NCBI GenBank assembly: GCA_947460235.1
Contig: CANHGK010000003.1
Coordinates: forward strand, 62,001-126,000
Length of the DNA: 64,000 bases
Direction: 5' to 3'
From: Paenibacillaceae bacterium
GTDB taxonomy: Bacteria > Bacillota > Bacilli > Paenibacillales > CANHGK01
Translations under genes and position numbers: made by a program
Notes under the pieces: model-generated
Database searches by the model: none
What the model saw: only the letters and a program-made list of their open reading frames with translations
Told to the model about the DNA's origin: nothing
Part shown: piece after piece, positions 18,672 to 27,596 of the stretch
Layout of the letters: the number at the start of each line of letters is the position of its first letter
Position numbering within the stretch: the stretch's first letter is position 1

Positions 18672-20261
18672 ATGTATTGTAAGATTTGGAGCAGTTGTCT
18701 GCACGGCATTCAAGGCAAGCTAATCGAAGTGGAAGTCTTAATTAGGCAAGGTTTACCCGCATTACATATTGTCGGTATGCCAGATTTGGCGGTTCGGGAA
18801 GCCGCTCAGCGAGTACGAGGAGCCATTCAACAGTGCGAACTCCAATATCCGATGAAACGGATTACCGTAAATATGGCGCCGGCAGATATGCGAAAAGCTG
18901 GCTCTGCATTTGACCTCGCCATTGCCATTGGCATTTTACGGTCCAGTGGTCAACTTTCTACGTTTACGTTCGATGAAAATCCCGTGATGGTGCTTGGCGA
19001 ATTATCATTAGACGGGACAGTTCGTGCAATCGGCGGCATCTTGTCAATGGTTCAATCCGCCAAAGCAATCGGCATTCGGCGCGTAATCGTTCCATTTGAG
19101 AACTTAAATGAAGCGCTTTGGGTCGAAGGAATGGACATTTTGGGCATTCGTCATTTACTTGATCTGGTGCATCCGGAGCAATTGCTAGATCAACTTGATC
19201 GCAATCGTTGCACGACCACTTTCCCCCTAGAGCCGAAAGATGATCATTGCTTTTCACCAAACAACTTCAGTGATCACGGAGATTTTTCAGATGTTCGCGG
19301 GCAATCCCTAGCGAAACGTGCACTTTTAATTTCCGCGGCTGGTCGGCATAATACATTACTTTGCGGACCTCCAGGCGGTGGAAAAACGATGTTGGCCAAG
19401 CGTATCGTTGGTATTTTACCTCGATTGTCCAATGAGGAATCGCTGGAAACAACACAAATTTATAGTGCCGCTGGGTTACTGACAGCGCCGGTAAGGCGAA
19501 TCATACATCGTCCATTTAGACAACCGCATCATGGCATTACACTTAGTGGCATGGTCGGGGGTGGTGCGATGGCAAAGCCTGGAGAAATTAGTTTGGCACA
19601 TCAAGGCGTGCTTTTTTTAGATGAAATGGCTGAGTTTTCGAGACAAACATTGGAGTGGCTTAGACAACCGCTAGAAGAAGGTTTCTTAAACGTTGTAAGG
19701 TCGCGCGCGCAGTTTTGTTGGCCAGCAGATTTTGTATTGATTGGAACGATGAATCCATGTCCATGCGGTTTTGCTGGTTCAACTTCGCAAATTGAGACAC
19801 GAATATGCCGCTGTGACGCGAGACAAATTGCAAAATATCAACAAAAACTTTCTGGTCCGATTGCTGACCGATTGGATCTACACGTGTGGGTGGAATCACA
19901 ATCATCAGAACATGACAACAGGAATCAAGACGTACCAATGACATCAAAACAAATGCGCGAGATCGTAGAGCAGACCGCGCAATTTCAACGCCAACGATTT
20001 GAGCTCCTGCCATGGAAATGGAATCGGCATATTCCCAGCGGTGAATGGACACGTTGGATTCAACCGAATGCGGAGGCAGAACGGTTATGCAATGCAGCCA
20101 CGAAACAATTTGGATGGAGTGAACGTTCAAGAATTCGCATGATGAGAGTCGCAAGAACAATCGCGGATTTGGAACAAAGGGAGATGGTGACGGTTACGGA
20201 TGTTGCAGAGGCTGTACAACTCCGGCAAGGTTGGAATGCATTAAAAAACACGCTCGCCTAA
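18672..20261 (+). CDS. comM: ComM/YifB-type AAA+ ATPase (Mg-chelatase family)
   Basis: 529 residues. An N-terminal ChlI-like domain (HIVGMPDLAVREAAQRVRGA, then NMAPADMRKAGSAFDLAIAIGIL) is followed by the AAA+ module with Walker A LLCGPPGGGKTMLAKR, Walker B GVLFLDEMAEFSR and a Mg_chelatase C-terminal domain. ComM is a hexameric branch-migration helicase for homologous recombination during transformation. I start at the ATG at 18672, which has AAAGGAG 11 nt upstream; an ATG 30 nt earlier has no SD. It is on the plus strand in an otherwise minus-strand block and converges on yraN with an 8-nt gap. Confidence 0.93.
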   Translation: MYCKIWSSCLHGIQGKLIEVEVLIRQGLPALHIVGMPDLAVREAAQRVRGAIQQCELQYPMKRITVNMAPADMRKAGSAFDLAIAIGILRSSGQLSTFTFDENPVMVLGELSLDGTVRAIGGILSMVQSAKAIGIRRVIVPFENLNEALWVEGMDILGIRHLLDLVHPEQLLDQLDRNRCTTTFPLEPKDDHCFSPNNFSDHGDFSDVRGQSLAKRALLISAAGRHNTLLCGPPGGGKTMLAKRIVGILPRLSNEESLETTQIYSAAGLLTAPVRRIIHRPFRQPHHGITLSGMVGGGAMAKPGEISLAHQGVLFLDEMAEFSRQTLEWLRQPLEEGFLNVVRSRAQFCWPADFVLIGTMNPCPCGFAGSTSQIETRICRCDARQIAKYQQKLSGPIADRLDLHVWVESQSSEHDNRNQDVPMTSKQMREIVEQTAQFQRQRFELLPWKWNRHIPSGEWTRWIQPNAEAERLCNAATKQFGWSERSRIRMMRVARTIADLEQREMVTVTDVAEAVQLRQGWNALKNTLA

Positions 20262-20269
20262 TTGGATTA

Positions 20270-20689
20270 TTAAAATGCCGACTCGACTCTGTTAAGCGCG
20301 ATTAACTGTCTCAACTCCGAATCAATGAGAACGGCAATGACATCAAACCTTACGTTGTAACTTAAAAAAGCAGGATGGGCATGCAAAAAGCGTTTCGCTA
20401 GTTGCCGAATTTGTCGTTGTTTTTTGGCATCAACACTTTCGAGCGCCCATCCGAGCATTTCTTCATTTGATGCAAGAGGATGTTGTGAACGTTGACCATG
20501 AAAAACTCGCGTGCGAACTTCCACAAAAATAATCAATGATTCTATGGACGAACAAACCACCACGTCGAGTTCTCCTGATCGGTCTCTCCAATTACGCGCA
20601 ATAAGATGATAACCGATGGACGTTAACTCATCTGTAGCAAACTGTTCACCGCAATTCCCGATCCGTTTGCGTTGATCCAAGACGTTCAC
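20270..20689 (-). CDS. UPF0102 (YraN) family nuclease-fold protein
   Basis: 139 residues with the Holliday-junction-resolvase-like UPF0102 fold: RIGNCGEQFATDELTSIGYHLIARNWR, then the PD-(D/E)XK-like residues in SGELDVVV and IIFVEVRTR, and a basic helix DAKKQRQIRQLAKRFL. Function unproven; predicted nuclease. The GTG start (20687-20689) lies inside the preceding gene (44-nt overlap), typical of coupled genes here. Conserved neighbour of comM and the rnhB cluster. Confidence 0.88.
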   Translation of the reverse strand: MNVLDQRKRIGNCGEQFATDELTSIGYHLIARNWRDRSGELDVVVCSSIESLIIFVEVRTRVFHGQRSQHPLASNEEMLGWALESVDAKKQRQIRQLAKRFLHAHPAFLSYNVRFDVIAVLIDSELRQLIALNRVESAF

Positions 20690-20960
20690 CTGCCTTCAGA
20701 TCCGCCTTATATACCGTCGTCAAAATTTCTGCAATTACCTGATACAATTCCGGTGGAATTTGCTGATCTAATTCCAACGTTGAGAGAACTTCAACCAGAG
20801 AAGGATCCTCTTGAATCGGAATGCCGTTGTCTTTGGCCTTTTCAATAATTTTATCTGCAATGACCCCTTTACCTTTTGCCGTAATTTTCGGAGCGGAATC
20901 AGCATCTTGTGAATAGCGTAATGCTACCGCTTTTTTGGGAATTGGTTTTTGTGGATTCAT
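20646..20960 (-). CDS. FlhB C-terminal-domain-like protein (YlqH type)
   Basis: 104 residues resembling the cytoplasmic C-terminal domain of FlhB/YscU (KKAVALRYSQDADSAPKITAKG, then ADKIIEKAKDNGIPIQEDPSLVEVL and the ending region LDQQIPPELYQVIAEILTTVYK). There is no membrane part, and the NPTH self-cleavage site is not present. It corresponds to YlqH of Bacillus. The role in flagellar secretion is inferred only from homology. The ATG overlaps the stop of the upstream FliK-like gene (ATGA). Confidence 0.85.
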   Translation of the reverse strand: MNPQKPIPKKAVALRYSQDADSAPKITAKGKGVIADKIIEKAKDNGIPIQEDPSLVEVLSTLELDQQIPPELYQVIAEILTTVYKADLKAGERLGSTQTDRELR

Positions 20961-22906
20961 GCTTTGTAGTCAACTCCTTGGTAGGGCTTATTACGATAAG
21001 GATTCGATGTTGGCATACTTGATTTAGGTGATTGAATCATATCCTTTAACGAACTATTTTCCAATGCTGATTCACTATCAGGATACGGAAGTTGCTTAAA
21101 TGTCGATAATCGATAGTTTAATTCAGCCATTGATTTTTCTAATAACGGCTTATTTTCTTCGATCCAATCTTGTAGTCCCTGAAAATCATTGTGCACATGA
21201 ATTTGCACGATTTTCTTGGCAATATTCACATCAACAAGTGTAAGTCCAATATTTTTCATACTCAAATCAAACCACACCCGGCAGTTGTCTGCATCCCATT
21301 CTCCGCGTTTGCTGCTTCGGGTTTCTACATGTATCGTAACTTGATCTTGCCGACCCTCATGAATAACGGGCATAAAAAACGTCATCTGATTCACATTCGC
21401 TTTATCGCTAGTTAACAACAATTGCTGTCCGGTAATTTGATCAACCACTTGCTGTGCCAATTCACGAAGTGCATCATCCGACGTGGACGCCATCAAATTA
21501 AGCATTACTTCTTTCAAATTCGATTCACCAGCGTTTAACATGTTTAAATTAGCTGGAAACGGCTCTAGATCGGTAAGTTGAAACGCTTGTCGATGTTGTT
21601 GTTTTTCATGCATAAATCCGAGCGCTCGGAACCAAGATTTAATTTGTTCGTGATCTGGGATTTGGATGTCTACTAGCGATTCTTGTGTTGGACCTTCAGT
21701 TGTGTGATTTGTTGTTTTGGGCAACCCATTTTGAAGTAAAACTCCTTTGGGCGGCACACTGCTCGGCATTGGTTGTGTCTCAGGGTCTACCTGACCAGCA
21801 TCACCCGAAGGTATTGTTAAGGTTCTTGGATCCGCAACAAATGGAATCGGTGCTTGTCTCGTCGTTTTTTCGAAATTCGCCGGCGCTTGTTTCGTTTCAG
21901 ATGGTACCTGTGTATTTGTTTGTTGGTCTTTAGGAGACAGATTACTTATTTTCGTTTCAACATGATCGTTTGTATTTAATCCTGGTGTCGGTGTTATGGT
22001 AGGTGCATAATTCAGCGGTGTACTTTTAATCGTCACACCTTGAACTTGAGGTAAAACCACCTGAGCCGGCTTCACTTCAGCTTGTTGTTTTACTTCAATG
22101 CCGCTTGATTGTGCTTGCGCTGAGTCTTTAATTGCAACTTGTTTCGGTTGTACATCCTCGAGTGATTGTCGCACCAAGCGAATCGCATCATGTGCTTGCT
22201 TAAAAACGGCAACGATATCAGGTGGTTCAGAAAGCGTCGATGATGGTTGTTGAACCGGCTTAAACGTGGTCCCTTTGTCTGTAGCCTGCATTTCCGATTG
22301 GCGATTCAACTGTTTCGTCAATTGCTCGTCCAATCGATCTAATAATTGTGGTAATTTCGTTCCAAAAACCGTTTGTTGCAATGAACGAACGATCGTTTCC
22401 GTCACCGGCAATTGTCGTCCTTTTGCAATTGTCACTGCTTGCATCAAATGATTCAATGCTGGTTCCGATGTCTTCGCAGTTTTACCTACATCACTTGAGA
22501 GTACTTGGTCAAGTGTCTCTACCAGCGAATTCATTTCTTGAGGCGGTGTCATCATTCTCATTGCTGCGGCAAATTCTCTCGTTTGCGGGGTATCTGGCAA
22601 TTTTAATTGTTGGAGTAATGATTCTGTTTTTTCAGGAATGGCATTTCCGGGTAATGTAACTGGTTTTAAGATCACCCGCTCTGCCGTTGATTCCGGTTGC
22701 ACCTGAAAATAAGATTGTTCCCCAGCTTTCATCGGCACTTGTAATTCAGCCTTCACGGTTTTATCGCCAATTTGAACGCTTGCTTCGCCATTATCTTTCA
22801 CTTCGACAATCGTCCCTTTGACGACTTGTCCCGGACTCATTTCACCGGAACGTTTTGCCGCACCCGGGCGAAACATTCCATTCGTCATCCCTAGTTCAAT
22901 ATTCAT
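20957..22906 (-). CDS. FliK-like protein with C-terminal Flg_hook-type domain (YlqG type)
   Basis: 649 residues. A long Gln/Pro/Thr-rich low-complexity middle (about 210-420) separates an N-terminal OB-like segment (GTIVEVKDNGEASVQIGDKTVKAEL) from a C-terminal domain like FliK (FFMPVIHEGRQDQVTIHVET, then VWFDLSMKNIGLTLVDVNI). It matches the position of YlqG in Bacillus (rnhB-ylqG-ylqH). The start is the ATG at 22904-22906, overlapping the rnhB stop as ATGA, with AGAAGGAGG upstream. The presence of both this and a true fliK is worth noting. Function unproven. Confidence 0.8.
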   Translation of the reverse strand: MNIELGMTNGMFRPGAAKRSGEMSPGQVVKGTIVEVKDNGEASVQIGDKTVKAELQVPMKAGEQSYFQVQPESTAERVILKPVTLPGNAIPEKTESLLQQLKLPDTPQTREFAAAMRMMTPPQEMNSLVETLDQVLSSDVGKTAKTSEPALNHLMQAVTIAKGRQLPVTETIVRSLQQTVFGTKLPQLLDRLDEQLTKQLNRQSEMQATDKGTTFKPVQQPSSTLSEPPDIVAVFKQAHDAIRLVRQSLEDVQPKQVAIKDSAQAQSSGIEVKQQAEVKPAQVVLPQVQGVTIKSTPLNYAPTITPTPGLNTNDHVETKISNLSPKDQQTNTQVPSETKQAPANFEKTTRQAPIPFVADPRTLTIPSGDAGQVDPETQPMPSSVPPKGVLLQNGLPKTTNHTTEGPTQESLVDIQIPDHEQIKSWFRALGFMHEKQQHRQAFQLTDLEPFPANLNMLNAGESNLKEVMLNLMASTSDDALRELAQQVVDQITGQQLLLTSDKANVNQMTFFMPVIHEGRQDQVTIHVETRSSKRGEWDADNCRVWFDLSMKNIGLTLVDVNIAKKIVQIHVHNDFQGLQDWIEENKPLLEKSMAELNYRLSTFKQLPYPDSESALENSSLKDMIQSPKSSMPTSNPYRNKPYQGVDYKA

Positions 22907-23517
22907 CCGTCTCCCTCCTTCTGCCACTTTTTCAAAAATGTCATTCGATGAATTGGAGAGGCGCCATATTCATCAAATTTTGCCCGATGCATTGCTGTTC
23001 CATACCCTTTATGGATGGCAATCCCATACTGCGGATATAAGCTGTCCCATTCGATACACAAACGATCACGTGTCACTTTTGCGATGATCGAAGCGGCGGC
23101 AATACTAAGACTGCGCTGGTCACCTTTTATGATTGCTTCTTGCGGAAGCGCAAGATCAATCTTCTCTGCGTCGATCAACAATCCATTCGGCTGAACTTGT
23201 AATGATTCGACTGCCATGCGCATCGCGAGTCTCGTTGCTTGTTTAATGTTGATTTGGTCGATCATCTGCGCATCAACTCGCCCAACTCCTACCGCTATTG
23301 CAACTTCCATGATACGATCATAAAGGTCACTACGTTTATTTTCGGATAATTTCTTCGAATCTTGAACGCCTAAAATATCAATTTCTACGGGCAAAATCAC
23401 AGCAGCCGCGACCACATCTCCGCACAAACACCCACGTCCGACTTCATCGATTCCTGCAATGTAATTCATCCCTTTTCCCCAATAAATTCGTTCAAATTGT
23501 ACCATTTCATCTCGCAT
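22903..23517 (-). CDS. rnhB: Ribonuclease HII
   Basis: RNase HII core with YIAGIDEVGRGCLCGDVVAAAV (GIDEVGRG active-site motif), VQDSKKLSENKR and AAASIIAKVTRD with the third Asp. It removes ribonucleotides from DNA. I place the start at 23515-23517 (MRDEMVQFERIYWGKG) with AAAGGTGG about 12 nt upstream, giving 204 residues. Reading further upstream would run through the rbgA terminator, so the long N-terminal extension of some Bacillus homologues is absent. ATG choices at 23529 and 23505 are also possible. Confidence 0.92.
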   Translation of the reverse strand: MRDEMVQFERIYWGKGMNYIAGIDEVGRGCLCGDVVAAAVILPVEIDILGVQDSKKLSENKRSDLYDRIMEVAIAVGVGRVDAQMIDQINIKQATRLAMRMAVESLQVQPNGLLIDAEKIDLALPQEAIIKGDQRSLSIAAASIIAKVTRDRLCIEWDSLYPQYGIAIHKGYGTAMHRAKFDEYGASPIHRMTFLKKWQKEGDG

Positions 23518-23542
23518 CGATCGATTCATCCACCTTTCCATA

Positions 23543-23583
23543 AATAAAAAAAACGCCAAGACTGCGATTCGGCACAGTCGGCG
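23543..23583 (-). terminator. Intrinsic terminator after rbgA
   Basis: Two-part stem CGCC-GACTG/CAGTC-GGCG, followed on the minus strand by TTTTTTTTATTT. It lies just after the rbgA stop and before rnhB. Confidence 0.7.
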
Positions 23584-23593
23584 CCTTCTTCCA

Positions 23594-24454
23594 TTATAAC
23601 TCATTCGGCAAATCAAATGTGTAGCGTCCCCATTTACCTGAACGTAGCTCATTCAATATTGCTCGGGCTGTTTTTTCGTAATCAACGACTCCGCCTGAAG
23701 CAAGACATCCGCGTTTGCGTCCGATCAGTTCCCACCAATCCGCTGGTTCCATCTCAGTTACTTGATCAAGCGTCACACTAAATCGTTCTGCCAATCGTTC
23801 AGGATATACTCGTTGGAAAAACTGAATCACAAAATGTGCAACCTCTTCGATCGGTAAAATTTCATCTTTGATCGATCCAGTTGCAGCTAACACGAATCCG
23901 ACCAGCTGATCATCGAACTTCGGCCACAGTACACCCGGAGTATCTAGCAACTCAAGCTTATCGCTCACTTTAATCCATTTTTGGGCTTTCGTGATTCCAG
24001 GACGATCGCCGGTTGCCGCAACTTGTCGTTTCGCCAAGCGATTAATCAGCGTTGATTTACCTACGTTCGGAATCCCTACCACGAGCGCACGGAATGCGCG
24101 CGGTTGCATATTCTTAGAAGCCCATCGTTCTTTCAGTGACTTAAGCGTCTGATCGACAGCTTGCGTCATCATTTTTGAAGGATCTCCAAGCGTGCTATTA
24201 ATCGGCAACACCGGTACCCCTTCATCATTCATCCGCTTGACCCATCGTTCCGTTTGAACTGGGTCTGCCAAATCGATTTTATTTAGCAAAACTAACCTTG
24301 GCTTTTTACTTGTAATATCACGAATTAAAGGATTGCGACTCGACACGGGCATACGAGCATCCAACAACTCAAAAATAAGATCGATCGCAGGTAATTTCTC
24401 TTCAATTTGCCGACGCGCTCTGGTCATGTGACCGGGGAACCACTGAATACTCAC
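23594..24454 (-). CDS. rbgA: Ribosome biogenesis GTPase RbgA (YlqF)
   Basis: 286 residues; circularly permuted GTPase, with G4 LLNKIDLAD before G1 VVGIPNVGKSTLINRLA, G2 region ATGDRPGITK and G3 LLDTPGVLWP. It starts with the typical MSIQWFPGHMTRARRQI. RbgA drives a late step of 50S subunit assembly. The GTG start overlaps the sipS stop (GTGA). Confidence 0.97.
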   Translation of the reverse strand: MSIQWFPGHMTRARRQIEEKLPAIDLIFELLDARMPVSSRNPLIRDITSKKPRLVLLNKIDLADPVQTERWVKRMNDEGVPVLPINSTLGDPSKMMTQAVDQTLKSLKERWASKNMQPRAFRALVVGIPNVGKSTLINRLAKRQVAATGDRPGITKAQKWIKVSDKLELLDTPGVLWPKFDDQLVGFVLAATGSIKDEILPIEEVAHFVIQFFQRVYPERLAERFSVTLDQVTEMEPADWWELIGRKRGCLASGGVVDYEKTARAILNELRSGKWGRYTFDLPNEL

Positions 24455-25071
24455 TTTACATTCTCCATATCCGGGTGATTCACAAAATGAAATTGGTTTA
24501 ACGGCCAGTAAATCAAATCCGATCTACCAACAATTCGCGCAGTGTCAATCGCTCCTAAATCACGACTATCCAAACTATCAGAACGGTTATCTCCCATGAC
24601 GAAAACATGACCTAATGGTACGACAAAGTCGCTTCGATCTTTAATATTCCAAACTTCTCCGTTGCTATGTCGCATTGCTACAACTTCTTCGAGATATGGT
24701 TCCTTTAAAGGAAGATTGTTTATGAACACTTGGTCACCTTGAACACGTATCGTGTCACCTGGCATACCAATAATTCGTTTAATGAAATCACGACCATCCG
24801 TATTCAAAAAAACGATGACTTCTCCGCGTCTTGGTTCATGTAATTTGTAGATCAATTTATTTACAATCATACGCTGATGATCATAAAAATTAGGCTCCAT
24901 CGACGAACCAGATACGACAAATGGCGAAACCAAAAATGTTTGTACAATTGCGACGAGCACGACGGCGACAATAATTGCCTTTAACCATTCCCAAAGCTCA
25001 TTCTTTAAGCTGGGAGCGGCTTCTGAAGGCGGTTGTACAGGCGTTTGATTTTCAATGTGTTGCGGTTCCAT
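24451..25071 (-). CDS. Type I signal peptidase
   Basis: 206 residues, one N-terminal membrane segment (about 31-51) and an extracytoplasmic catalytic domain. The catalytic Ser is in VVSGSSMEPNF (about Ser57) and the catalytic Lys in GRDFIKRIIGMPGD (about Lys98); the box E sequence VPLGHVFVMGDNRSDSLDSR is also present. It removes signal peptides from secreted proteins (SipS/LepB type). The start is the ATG at 25071 with AAAAGGAGG 7 nt upstream, not the earlier ATG. The SD is inside that longer frame. Confidence 0.95.
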   Translation of the reverse strand: MEPQHIENQTPVQPPSEAAPSLKNELWEWLKAIIVAVVLVAIVQTFLVSPFVVSGSSMEPNFYDHQRMIVNKLIYKLHEPRRGEVIVFLNTDGRDFIKRIIGMPGDTIRVQGDQVFINNLPLKEPYLEEVVAMRHSNGEVWNIKDRSDFVVPLGHVFVMGDNRSDSLDSRDLGAIDTARIVGRSDLIYWPLNQFHFVNHPDMENVK

Positions 25072-25150
25072 CGTACCCCTCCTTTTTTGAAGATTATCAT
25101 CATGCAATTGCCCCTATGTATGCTGAACAAATGCTTAAATTGTAATAAAA

Positions 25151-25183
25151 AAAGGGAGACTTGTTATACAAGCCTCCCTTTTT
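25151..25183 (-). terminator. Intrinsic terminator after rplS
   Basis: Stem GGGAGGCTTG/CAAGTCTCCC (one G-U pair) with a 5-nt loop, followed on the minus strand by TTTTTTTATT. Confidence 0.8.
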
Positions 25184-25202
25184 ACCCGAACGAATCCGAA
25201 AA

Positions 25203-25547
25203 TTAGCGGATTTCTTGGATGCGGGCTGCTTTACCGCGTAAATTACGCAAGTAGTACAACTTCGCACGACGTACTTTACCGCGACGAGCTACTTCGATTT
25301 TCTCGATTTTCGGCGAATGGAAAGGGAATGTACGCTCTACGCCTACGCCGTAAGAAATCTTACGAACCGTAAACGTTTCACTAATTCCGCCACCATGACG
25401 CTTAATGACGAAGCCTTCGAACATCTGAATACGCTCACGCGTACCCTCGATGACTTTAACGAACACTTTTAAAGTGTCGCCCGGGCGAAACGCCGGAAGA
25501 TCTGTACGCAATTGGCTTTCGCCGAATGCACGAACTAATGGCAACAT
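25203..25547 (-). CDS. rplS: 50S ribosomal protein L19
   Basis: 114 residues. Typical L19 sequence: [57 protein letters not shown] and ending [19 protein letters not shown]. It lies at the 30S-50S interface. The start is the ATG at 25547 with AAAGGAGGAGCGAAAC before it. It has its own promoter and an ~90-nt leader and is separated from sipS by a terminator. Confidence 0.98.
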   Translation of the reverse strand: MLPLVRAFGESQLRTDLPAFRPGDTLKVFVKVIEGTRERIQMFEGFVIKRHGGGISETFTVRKISYGVGVERTFPFHSPKIEKIEVARRGKVRRAKLYYLRNLRGKAARIQEIR

Positions 25548-25563
25548 GTTTCGCTCCTCCTTT

Positions 25564-25625
25564 CCCGTAGGGTGTTCTTGTCTTACCTCGAATAAATCAT
25601 GTCTGACAGAGGACCACCTGATTTT
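25564..25625 (-). ncRNA. Possible L19 leader in the rplS 5' UTR
   Basis: The ~90-nt rplS leader ends in a small CCC-TAC-GGG hairpin (25564-25573, minus strand) just upstream of the SD. A ribosomal-protein L19 leader is known in Firmicutes. I recognise the position, not the full consensus. Confidence 0.35.
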
Positions 25626-25640
25626 TAACCAACATTCGTT

Positions 25641-25670
25641 ATCGTACCATAACTGACTAATCGTGTGCAA
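25641..25670 (-). promoter_or_regulatory. SigA-type promoter of rplS
   Basis: Minus strand TTGCAC (25665-25670), 18 nt, TACGAT (25641-25646). Confidence 0.55.
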
Positions 25671-25683
25671 TTGATTTAATCGA

Positions 25684-25711
25684 TTGACCTTAGAAAAAAT
25701 TCACTATAAAC
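25684..25711 (+). promoter_or_regulatory. Probable promoter of the MarR gene
   Basis: TTGACC (25684-25689), 16 nt, TAAACT (25706-25711). It is divergent from the rplS promoter. A start site near 25717 would place the first ATG (25728) too close to the mRNA end to have an SD. Confidence 0.5.
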
Positions 25712-25757
25712 TAATTTCAACACACATATGAAAGTATATGAAAGGCAGGCTTCCTCC

Positions 25758-26189
25758 GTGGCTACAAACGATCAATTCTCTGAATTAGAAACTGTATTTC
25801 GCGATGTGTACCGCTTAATGTCCCGTGAGTTCCAACAATATGTCGAGAGTGGGATGTCCGGTTCGCAAATGCGCATTTTAGAATCACTACATACTCTTGG
25901 CGTGCGCAAAGTGAACGAATTAGCTGATACCTTAGACGTATCAATGGCCGCGGTAACAGCTTTAATAGATAAGCTCGAATCGAAAGGGTTCGTCCGTCGC
26001 GAACGCAGCGAAGAAGACCGTCGCGTCGTCTGGATCGAAATTCTGGCGGATGGCATATCGATCATGGAAGAAATTCGCAATAAACGGTCCGTTGTCATTC
26101 ACAATTTCTTCTCAGGGTTATCCGACGAAGACCAAGCCCATCTCAACCGAATCTTTAATCAAGTGAAAACAAATATCATGCAAGGATAA
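25758..26189 (+). CDS. MarR-family transcriptional regulator
   Basis: About 143 residues; winged helix-turn-helix with LGVRKVNELADTLDVSMAAVTALIDKLESKGFVRRERSEEDRRVVWI, cited here only by its parts: recognition helix SMAAVTALIDKL and wing RSEEDRR. The ligand and targets are unknown; no partner gene is divergent except rplS. I prefer the GTG at 25758, which has GAAAGGCAGG about 9 nt upstream, over the ATG at 25728 with no SD. Confidence 0.85.
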   Translation: MATNDQFSELETVFRDVYRLMSREFQQYVESGMSGSQMRILESLHTLGVRKVNELADTLDVSMAAVTALIDKLESKGFVRRERSEEDRRVVWIEILADGISIMEEIRNKRSVVIHNFFSGLSDEDQAHLNRIFNQVKTNIMQG

Positions 26190-26207
26190 CAATTAAAAGT
26201 ATAATCT

Positions 26208-26254
26208 GGCGTTAGATGGGCCAATTAAGTTCTATTGATCAAATAACGCCGTTT
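26208..26254 (+). terminator. Weak hairpin between marR and trmD
   Basis: Inverted repeat GGCGTTA/TAACGCC with a 29-nt loop, then GTTTTC. It could serve as a weak terminator for the converging genes. Confidence 0.3.
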
Positions 26255-26262
26255 TCATCTGG

Positions 26263-27012
26263 TTACTTACCTTCCAATTTCAGTTGCTCCAAAAAGATCT
26301 TTTCTTTCTTCGAGAGCTCAACGCCATCAAGCAATTCTGGACGGCGCTTCCACGTGCGCTCAATCGATTGCGTTCTGCGCCATTTTTCAATATTCGCATG
26401 ATGCCCCGACAACAACACATCCGGAACCTTCCACCCGCGAAATTCTGCAGGCCTTGTATATTGCGGATGCTCGAGCAAACCGCTACAGAACGAATCACTT
26501 CTCGCTGAGGTCGAATTCCCTAGTGCATCTGGCAGCAATCGTACAACCGCGTCGATCATTGTCATCGCGGCCAACTCTCCGCCGGTCAGCACAAAGTCAC
26601 CAATCGATAATTCATCCGTCACCAAGTGCTCACGAACACGTTCGTCGATTCCTTCGTAATGTCCGCAAATGAAAATCAAATGATCTTCCGCAGCAAGCTC
26701 TTCCGCTTTTTCCTGAGAGAATCGTGCACCTTGAGGACACATCAAAATAATCCGCGGCTTGCGTGACGATCGTTGTTTTTCTAACAACGACTCCACAGCA
26801 GCAAATATCGGTTCTGGTTGAATAACCATTCCACCGCCGCCTCCAAACGGATAATCGTCAACGGTATTATGTTTATTCGTTGCATATGCTCGAAAATTCA
26901 GCGTACCAAGTTCCACCAAACCGCGTGCATGCGCTTTCCCCAAAATACTCGAACCAAATACCCCATCGAACATTTCTGGAAATAACGTTAACACATCGAC
27001 CCGCAAACTCAT
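26263..27012 (-). CDS. trmD: tRNA (guanine-N1)-methyltransferase TrmD
   Basis: 249 residues; SPOUT methyltransferase making m1G37 in tRNA. The knot contains [13 protein letters not shown] and [15 protein letters not shown], and the substrate loop [12 protein letters not shown] is present. The C-terminal helical domain carries [13 protein letters not shown]. The ATG overlaps the rimM stop (ATGA). Confidence 0.98.
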   Translation of the reverse strand: MSLRVDVLTLFPEMFDGVFGSSILGKAHARGLVELGTLNFRAYATNKHNTVDDYPFGGGGGMVIQPEPIFAAVESLLEKQRSSRKPRIILMCPQGARFSQEKAEELAAEDHLIFICGHYEGIDERVREHLVTDELSIGDFVLTGGELAAMTMIDAVVRLLPDALGNSTSARSDSFCSGLLEHPQYTRPAEFRGWKVPDVLLSGHHANIEKWRRTQSIERTWKRRPELLDGVELSKKEKIFLEQLKLEGK

Positions 27013-27545
27013 TCAATTAACCCCTCAATCGGTTCAATCTCAATCCGGCGCAACCCAATATCGATTTTTTTCACGACATCATCGATGTATGGGATGTAAT
27101 GCGACTTCAATTTCTTTTTACCACTTGGATCTTCACCTTGAACTTCCCATACATCATTTGCTCCAGGATGAAGAACTTGTGTAATTTTACCGAGCAAACT
27201 TCCGTCCGGCATAAAAACTTCGCAACCAACCAATTGAAAAATATAAAATTCACCTTCCGGCAATTCGGAAAGTTCTTTGACCGGAATTAAAATTTGCCAG
27301 CCTTTATAAGGAATTACTTGATTGATATCCGTCCAACCTTCAAACTGTACAATATAATTCGTTTTTTGGTCCCGCGCGTATTTGACTGTCACATCTTCGA
27401 ACTTACCAGTTCCCGGTTGCTCAATGCGCAATGTATTCCCCACGCGAAACCGCTCGTCAGCAAAATCGGTACTCGGTAAAATTTTGACCTCACCACGTAT
27501 CCCGTGCGTATTGACAATTGTTCCAACTTTCAAATACGAGTACAT
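27009..27545 (-). CDS. rimM: Ribosome maturation factor RimM
   Basis: 178 residues. An N-terminal RimM domain ([22 protein letters not shown]) is followed by a PRC-barrel domain ([22 protein letters not shown], then [10 protein letters not shown]). It assists 30S 3' domain assembly by binding S19. The ATG at 27543-27545 has GGAGG 10 nt upstream; an ATG 12 nt earlier is too close to that SD. Confidence 0.96.
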   Translation of the reverse strand: MYSYLKVGTIVNTHGIRGEVKILPSTDFADERFRVGNTLRIEQPGTGKFEDVTVKYARDQKTNYIVQFEGWTDINQVIPYKGWQILIPVKELSELPEGEFYIFQLVGCEVFMPDGSLLGKITQVLHPGANDVWEVQGEDPSGKKKLKSHYIPYIDDVVKKIDIGLRRIEIEPIEGLIE

Positions 27546-27596
27546 TCTGTTCATTACCTCCAATACATCCGTTAATCACAATACTAAGGAGTGATC

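Noticed and set aside
20646-20689. Possible frameshift between yraN and the FlhB-like gene
   Set aside because: Both proteins are complete at their conserved ends; the overlap is ordinary operon coupling.
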